This document shows positions 56,480 through 64,000 of a stretch of DNA of 64,000 nt, one piece after another. The notes under the pieces are model-generated. The model was given only the letters and a program-made list of their open reading frames with translations. It made no database searches and was not told the origin of the DNA. Each line of letters opens with the position of its first letter. Position 1 is the first letter of the stretch. A program made the translations under genes and the position numbers. Source of the DNA: Osedax fenrisi (Eukaryota > Annelida > Polychaeta > Sabellida > Siboglinidae); contig OZ025244.1 of assembly GCA_964019155.1 (NCBI GenBank), positions 10,400,444 to 10,464,443 of the forward strand, read 5' to 3'.

Positions 56480-57300
56480 TATATATATAATTTATATAAT
56501 ATAAATAAATCAAGTGATATAGATTTAACTTATTAGCAAAGTAGGTATGGTAATAACCTATATGGTAATACTTTATGAGTCTGAGATATTCCCCCTTTAT
56601 AATCACCCTGTGACGCCCCTACTTACGTGTATATTTGTTTAGTAGTTTATATATATTCGTATAGTTGTTAAATTAGCTATTTACTAAACTATATGTTAGT
56701 TAAATCACACCTATATATTATTTACTCGTTAAATGCTGTAACGAAATGTCTTAATACACCTTCTCAGCAAGGACAATATCATTGTTGTCAGTGTAGATAA
56801 ACATGTAGATATAAATAAACCCGTAATAAACTAGGAAATATCAAATCACAATTTAAAATATCATATACTATCCGTATCAACGTATCGAACAGAACAATTA
56901 CAGGCTAGTAGAATTATTCTTTATATAAAAACATAAAAATGTTTTACAACGATTATCATTATAGTTATTAGGGTTATTACTTTTATATTTTATAATAAAT
57001 TATTATTAAGATAGAAATATTATTAAATAATATATTTATTATAATATTAAATATAGAAATATAGTATATTACAAATAATTAATATTTAATAGTAAATGAT
57101 ATAATATATAATTTAATATAATATATGCACTGGTATCATATGCGATATTTTCCGGTGTCGTATAAAGATGATACCGAATTTAAATTGATTACTGATCGAA
57201 TTTAGACTTATTTATATTATCACTCATATATTTTAAATTCATATATACTGTATTATAATACTATTTTAATAATATTGTATATTATATAATTAGTAATATT

Positions 57301-57332
<32 letters not shown>

Positions 57333-57678
57333 ATTTATATATTATATAAATGTTACCATGGTGACAATGTAAAATGTATTTTAAACGATATACTAGAATT
57401 ATTCGTTGTAATAATCATTATCATAATGATATTATATGACATTATTATTATAATGTTAATTTATTTTTAAATTAAATTAAATATCATGTTTAACATGTCA
57501 CATGTTAAACTTAAAGTTAAACTTATATATAATAACATAACATAATAACGGATCAAGCGAACTAATTATCACCGGCTAATTTAGCGGTCAATTTAACGGT
57601 CAGTTATACGGTCATGGTATGACCGCATACGGTCATTTATACGTATACTACCATCTCGATCTCTCCACATCGTTTCAT
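56480..57678. other. AT-rich stretch with GGTCA-type short repeats
   Basis: At about 57,570-57,645 the word CGGTCA occurs five times in mixed orientation, spaced about 14-20 bases (AGCGGTCA, AACGGTCA, TACGGTCA, TGACCG). This could be a binding-site cluster or part of an element. No gene was recognised in the rest. Confidence 0.4.
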
Positions 57679-58429
57679 CTAAATACTAGTGTTGTAAAAT
57701 TTCGAGTCCTCAGGTCCAAATCTCGAGTCCTAGTAAAAAATGTCGAGTCGAGTCTGTAATTTTCGAGTCCATTTGAATATTTATCGAGTCGAGTCTCAAC
57801 AGTTGATTTTCGAGTCGAGTCGAGTATTTATAATAGGACTCGATATTTTTTTTTTAATAATTAATAATTAATATGATAATACATATAAATAAAATTATTT
57901 AATTATATGGAACTATTTCATATTTGAAGTAAACTTTATTTAAATTAATGATATTTCATATATATATTTATTTGTTATTAATTTAGCTCTAGTCACGTCA
58001 CCTCCTAGTGATTAATTGTATATGCTGTAGAGTTCATGAACTTTTGAATATTTTTATTTATATTTAAATTCTATTCTATAAATCTATAAAATGAGTGACT
58101 TAAATACAACACATATTAGTATTTCATAATAATATATTATGATATAATTAATTCCTATTATAATAATTATTGTATTATAATTTATCGAGCCATATAAGAC
58201 TATATACATATATTTATTAATTTGAAAAAAATAGCGCATGTTTAACTCAATTTAATTTTTTTTAGTATCTCAACATTAATATACAGAAGCTCGCAATACT
58301 AAAAAATCTCTATACCAGGGTTTTGGTATTAATTATTAAGTACTAGTCAGTAGTAATTTAGAAGAAATTATTTAAATAATATATGATATTTTATATTTAT
58401 AATATATATGGTTAGTAACCATTGTAAAC

Positions 58430-58960
58430 ATTGGTTACTGAACGAATTGGGAACGGTATTCATTGAATAGTATTCAACATTTGAAGCGGGTGTCGAGCGC
58501 GCGACGAGTGCAGATATGTATAAATAGAATATATTTTTAAATGCATACATCAGTGCATAATATGCACTGCATACAGCTAATAACTGAACTATAGAAAGAA
58601 TAAAGCATATATTATAAAGTATACAGTATTTTACTGAGAGAGCGGTGGGTATCGGACCCCCCATTCAAAAATATGGGGGGGGGGGGGCTAAGTATGTTTT
58701 GCTCCCAATATGTTATAATAAATTGTATATATAGATATATTAAATCTAGTATATTTTCTTTGTCAATACAATTTTTTATCATATATATTATAAACAATAT
58801 ATATTATATAAACATATATATTATATTATTTATATATATTACTGGTTTAACCCGAACTCGGTTTCGGGTATCAATTCCGGGTTCTAGCAAAATTTCATGA
58901 TATCGGGTTTCGAAAAATGGTCCAAGAACGGGTCCGGGTTTTAGTAAATTAATTTTGGGT
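58430..58960. other. GC-richer insert inside the hAT-like element
   Basis: It contains GAAGCGGGTGTCGAGCGCGC with a TATAAATA word close by, a G13 run next to a C-rich stretch (58,655-58,690), and a CCCGAACTCGGTTTCGGGTA block (58,852-58,871). The CCCGA-rich block resembles 26,890-27,020. These are probably older fragments nested in the element. No gene is supported. Confidence 0.4.
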
Positions 58961-59629
58961 AAAATAAAATAATATTAAAATTGTATATACATTTTATAAA
59001 AATATAATTAAATCTTAATTTAATCGATAATTATTATAATACATTATTATAATGTATACAACTGATAACGTAAGTATACTAAATATTGCCAAAGCCAAAT
59101 ATATACTATATGCCTATTAATCCTATGTAAATTGTAATATCTGGAAAATAAGTATTTAATTATTTCATAGATATTGAAAATTTCAATAATTGAAATGTTT
59201 ATGTTAATTATAATTGTACTACATTTTTGTACTTAACTTATGTTATAATACAAATTAAAAAAAAAGCTACAATATGAAGTATATTATAAAATTCAATAAG
59301 CTTTCCGGTGTTAATTATTGTATTATTATTCTATTTACAATAGAATATATTTAAAAATTATCATTCTAGTAGATATTTGTTGATCATAATAACAAATATT
59401 TCACGATCTAATATTTATAAATTATATTTTGATTGTTGGTGCCTATATATTATTTATTAATTATAGCTATTTCTGATTCTGTATTTATGTATTGCTACAA
59501 AATATATGTTTTATAAATTTTCTACACATATTTTAAAAAGTATAATATTTATATCTTATAATATTTATATATTTATTATATAATTACAATATTTTAATTA
59601 TATCTTAAAATAATAATATTTCAAAGATT

Positions 59630-59916
59630 AGTTGAAAAATTTAAAAAAATATTTCAAATAATATTTTTAAAAATACAAAAAATATCAATAATATTACAAA
59701 ATATATTTTGAATAAATTTCAAAAAAATGTCTACAAAAATGTTTATAAATATTTCAAAAAAATGTTTTCAAATATTTCAAAAATATGTTTAAAAATATTT
59801 CAAAAAATTTCAAAAAAATTTCAAAAATTTAAAAAAAAATTCAAAATTTTCTAAAAAAATTCAAACAAATTTCAAAAAATTTCAAAAAAATGTAAAAAAA
59901 ATATTTCAAAAAAGCG
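59630..59916. repeat. Low-complexity TTTCAAAAA repeat
   Basis: Variants of AATATTTCAAAAAAATG follow one another irregularly for about 290 bases. Confidence 0.8.
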
Positions 59917-60380
59917 ACGCTGAAGATTTTAGATGACAACAAATCATTTTAATGGCAAAAAGTAAATTTTTTAGGTTTTTCTGGGGTACGCGGTAAAATA
60001 TTCAAAAAATTTATATTTATTATAAACTTTCATTATCTCGAAAGTCTCGAGATAATGAAATTTAGGATTTGATTGTCTCGAGATAATGAAAATTAGGATT
60101 TGATTGTCTGGAGATAATGTAAAATGGGCTAAATTTAAACCACTAATATATATTATTTAATCCATTCTTTATATTTAATTTTTATGACCTTAATTTTATA
60201 AATTTTGAAGTTTCAATTTGGATTTGAAGGCTTAGAAGCCTTACATTTTTGGATTATAAGGCTTCGAAGCCGAAGATTTTAGGATTTGAATATTTTTATT
60301 GGCTTCGAAGCCTTGATTTTTAGGATTTGATTGCTTCGAAGCCTTGAAAGTATTTGAAATTTTACAACCCTACTAAATAC

Positions 60381-61063
60381 CCTGATAATTTTTCATTTCG
60401 GACTACTTTCATTTTCTTGAACTGATATTTGGTTTTTGCCTAATAGCTCTCAATGGTATAAGCTCTCAATAATATAATTACAAATATTATCGAGTTTCAC
60501 CCAAGATAATATACAATAATGAATGATTCTAATAATATATTCAGAATATTATATTTAATATAAACTACGAAAAATTAATTAATATACTATATATATACTG
60601 TACTTATATTAAAGTATAAGTATAAATTTATATTTAAGACAATTATTAGTCGAAATAAATGAAGCTGTGTTAAAATAAATTGTTCATTTTAATATTATAT
60701 TAATCATATATATTAATCAAACTAATATACATGATAAAACTTGAAAATATCATAATTTGTATAACCTAATTATATAGGTGTATATTTATATGCATGATAT
60801 GCGCGTATTGTTGTTATATATTTCAATTATAATTAGTAACTATATTACTTGAATTAAAATAATATAATTATTAATAATTAATTATTTTAATATATATAAT
60901 TGTATTAAGTTATTTCACACTGTTTTGAATATAAAATAAGCATATTTTATTTGTTTTGGATTTAAAGTTTCATAAAAAATTCTTTTTTATTCTATACGAT
61001 ACGCATAGTCGGACAATCGCCGAGATAATACGCACTAGAATTAGCTAGCCTAGGACATTTATT
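60381..61063. other. AT-rich stretch, nothing recognised
   Basis: No gene, RNA or repeat was recognised. Confidence 0.5.
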
Positions 61064-61466
61064 TTAATTGTCGGAACAACTCGATTTGCATATGGCTAAG
61101 GATATGGCGCAGGCCAATTTTGCTGGCGCGTTGCGTACGCTAAAATTATTAAATGGCGCAGTAACCGGCCCCTGTCCTCTATGATACTTGGCCTTGTGCC
61201 TGAATAATGACTTGTTTATAAATAACCCAATTTTCATAATCGTCTCTTTTTCAGCCGGACTAGTCCACGTGCATATCTTATCTCCCTTTCTGCGAACATT
61301 GCACACGACTCCATTAATTAGATTCTCAAATTCTTGAAAGTTATCCCCTATTACATTTAAACCAATTCAAGGTAGATGATTAATCAATGGAAATGTTGTT
61401 AGCTTACCAAATAATTGCATTCTAAATAACACATCATATATAATATTCTAAATTATTAGAGATAAG

Positions 61467-61498
<32 letters not shown>

Positions 61499-61652
61499 CA
61501 TATTTACTACTGGCAATATAGTTTGATAAAATTATATAGAATGATCAATTATATTTTGTAAGATAGTATAAATATACATGATTAAATATAATATATAATC
61601 ACTGATTAATGATATCGGAATATAATAATGAAATATTATTTAAAGAATATAA
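61064..61652. repeat. Dispersed repeat, copy C (most complete)
   Basis: It joins the parts seen separately as copy B (61,182-61,440) and copy A (61,351-61,652). On the minus strand it keeps an 80-codon frame (61,306-61,064) starting MCNVRRKGDKICTWTSPAEK. Its first 43 residues match copy B closely. The GC-richer part at 61,080-61,180 is not present in the other copies here. The protein is unrecognised. The repeat is interrupted at its right side by the MITE at 61,654. Confidence 0.7.
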
Positions 61653-61653
61653 T

Positions 61654-61899
61654 CAAAGATTTTGCGAAGCAAAGATATAACACTCCCTATGCATGAAACG
61701 TAATTTAGTAATATCCCCAACCGCTGCTAGCAGTAGTATCGAAATCACTGAAATAGATGTAGGTTCGGCTCTGTTTGCATACAACAATGTTTTCATTGCT
61801 CTATTAAATTACATGCAATATAAATTAACTTTTACTTACTAAATATATACTTATAGCATTTAAAACATAAATATCATATTTGTTTGTTATATATTAGTA
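61654..61899. mobile_element. Left half of the 14-kb MITE
   Basis: It begins CAAAGATTTTGCGAAGCAAA and follows 14,025 onward through CAACCGCTGCTAGCAGTAGT to ATATATTAGTA, where a hAT-like end starts. The right half is missing. Confidence 0.85.
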
Positions 61900-62114
61900 G
61901 GGTTGTTAAAAAACGCGTTTTTTATTATTGTTTGTTTTAAACGGTTTTTTTCGTTTTTAATTCGTTTTATTCGTTTTTTATCCGTTTTTTTCTGTTACAA
62001 AATATAAAATTATTTAAATAAAGTAGATATGTTGTTAAATAATAAAATAATAATAAAGTAAGTACATATTATATGAATAATCAGTAATAATTAAAATAAT
62101 ATATTATCTGTATT
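61898..62114 (+). mobile_element. Left end of another hAT-like element (interrupted)
   Basis: TAGGGTTGTTAAAAAACGCG resembles the TAGGGTTGTAAAA end of the 57.7-kb element. It is followed by repeated CGTTTT words (ACGGTTTTTTTCG, TCGTTTTATTCG). The matching right end was not found after the nested element at 62,123-63,083. Confidence 0.5.
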
Positions 62115-63091
62115 ATTAGCATCAGGGTTGATTCGGTTTTTAAAATTGGTTTTTTCAAATGGGTTTTTACGTCAGTTTTTACGGTTTTTTCAAGTTGTAA
62201 AAACCATGGTTTTTATGGTTTTTACGGTTTTTATGGTTTTTAACAAATTAATTTAACTTTTAAATTATAAATTATAATTGCCTACATTATATGTTATATC
62301 AGTGAGTGAGTAGGACTCTCATATAATTACACTTATATGCCTACGATACAATGATTATGTGATAACAAATTTAATTACGCCACCATTAGGCAGAATATTC
62401 TAATTATGAATTATTTATATATTGAAATGTAAAAATATATCGTTTTTATGATAATACATTATTATTAATAATAGTTATTTATATGTAATAGCCAAATATT
62501 ACCAAACTTAATTATTTTACTAAATAATATAAAGTAAAGTACTATTTTAGACAACAATTTTTAGTATATTGTAACGGTTACCAGACACTGTAGCCGGCGA
62601 TTTCAAAAGGGGTGGGACTATGGGCGTGGCTATAGCCGAAATACTCTAAACGCAAATAAAATAACTATAATATTTTTAACTATTATATAATCAAATTAAA
62701 TGTTATAAATATGAATCAAAAATATAATATCAAATGTAATCATATTATATAATTACATTTGATATTATATTTTTATTTAAATAGCTATAAAAATGATCTA
62801 TTCATTTATAATTATTTAACAATAATGGTTTTTAACTGAGGAACTTATTAAATTTATTATAATGTTGAATAATAATTATGTTCCATTATATGATGTCTAT
62901 ATATTTAAAATTATAATGAAAATAATACAATTTAGTTAATTTTTTGTTAACAAAAAATTATAATTTGTACTTGTTTTAATTGTAAAAACCGTATAAACCG
63001 TAAAAACCATGAAAACCGATAAAACCAGATAAAAACCGGGTTTTTTGGTTTTTACGTAAAAACCGAAAAAACCATCAACCCTGATTAGCAT
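62115..63091. mobile_element. hAT-like MITE, 961 bp, exact 8-bp target duplication
   Basis: The element spans 62,123-63,083. The ends are CAGGGTTGATTCGGTTTTT and, inverted, CAGGGTTGATGGTTTTTTCG. ATTAGCAT flanks both sides (62,115-62,122 and 63,084-63,091). Subterminal arrays of ACGGTTTTT / AAAAACCGT lie at both ends. A central GC-richer patch (62,590-62,640) contains GGGCGTGGCTATAGCC. There is no transposase frame. Confidence 0.92.

Positions 63092-64000
<909 letters not shown>

Larger units (their letters stand above)
57679..60380. mobile_element. hAT-like transposon, 2.7 kb, with exact 8-bp target duplication
   Basis: The element spans 57,687-60,372. Its ends TAGTGTTGTAAAATTTC and (inverted) TAGGGTTGTAAAATTTC differ at one base. 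CTAAATAC flanks both sides (57,679-57,686 and 60,373-60,380), an exact 8-bp duplication typical of hAT elements. The left subterminal region is packed with TCGAGTC words. The right one is packed with GGCTTCGAAGCC palindromes. No intact transposase was found, so it is non-autonomous or internally replaced. Confidence 0.9.

Overview
The window looks like nuclear DNA of an animal, probably an invertebrate, with an extremely A+T-rich genome (by eye about four fifths A+T). The grounds are a BTB-BACK-kelch gene with spliceosomal introns, a tRNA-derived SINE, CR1/L2-like and RTE-like non-LTR retrotransposons, a Ty3/gypsy element, and hAT-like and TA-target DNA transposons. There are no bacterial operons. 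The species cannot be named from the sequence. Genes are few; most of the window is layered mobile elements, tandem arrays and AT-rich filler.

Layout. 0-9 kb: a three-copy dispersed repeat, two MITEs with clear inverted ends (1,163-1,971 and 6,780-7,426), a LINE 3' fragment, a SINE, and a decayed transposon-type coding region (7,655-8,335). 10-12.4 kb: a second SINE copy, then the best cellular gene, a BTB/BACK/kelch protein whose first exon was not found. 12.4-24 kb: short inverted-repeat elements, including a 265-bp fold-back element with an 8-bp target duplication and a TA-target family of about 0.9 kb, plus a LINE tail. 24-31 kb: a broken CR1/L2-like LINE on the minus strand (endonuclease at 27.1-27.4 kb, reverse transcriptase at 25.4-26.6 kb), a GC-rich core flanked by inverted arms, and a decayed Ulp1-protease/PHD-finger fragment. 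31.4-33.4 kb: an RTE-like reverse transcriptase, minus strand. 34-36 kb: a tandem array with a 172-bp higher-order period and two splice-bounded exons of an unrecognised gene. 36.7-41.4 kb: a complete but mutated Ty3/gypsy element with short LTRs, a 5-bp target duplication, a serine-tRNA-type primer site, gag, protease, RT/RNase H and integrase.

41.6-55.5 kb is the most unusual part. A 400-bp (ACT)n tract is followed by a 79-bp tandem array and a direct tandem duplication of about 4.8 kb, each copy carrying a decayed CR1/L2-like LINE. The second copy runs into a large inverted-repeat element with arms of 1.2-1.4 kb. Its centre holds a P-element-like transposase fragment and a 23-bp/121-bp higher-order minisatellite. 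55.6-64 kb: a TA-target MITE, a 2.7-kb hAT-like element with an exact 8-bp target duplication, the third copy of the repeat seen at position 1, a second hAT-like element (exact 8-bp duplication) nested in the remains of another, and (TA)n tracts to the end.

The elements do not form a working pathway. Almost every mobile-element coding region carries stops, frameshifts or truncations. Their nesting order, shared ends and tandem arrays are the main information in the window.
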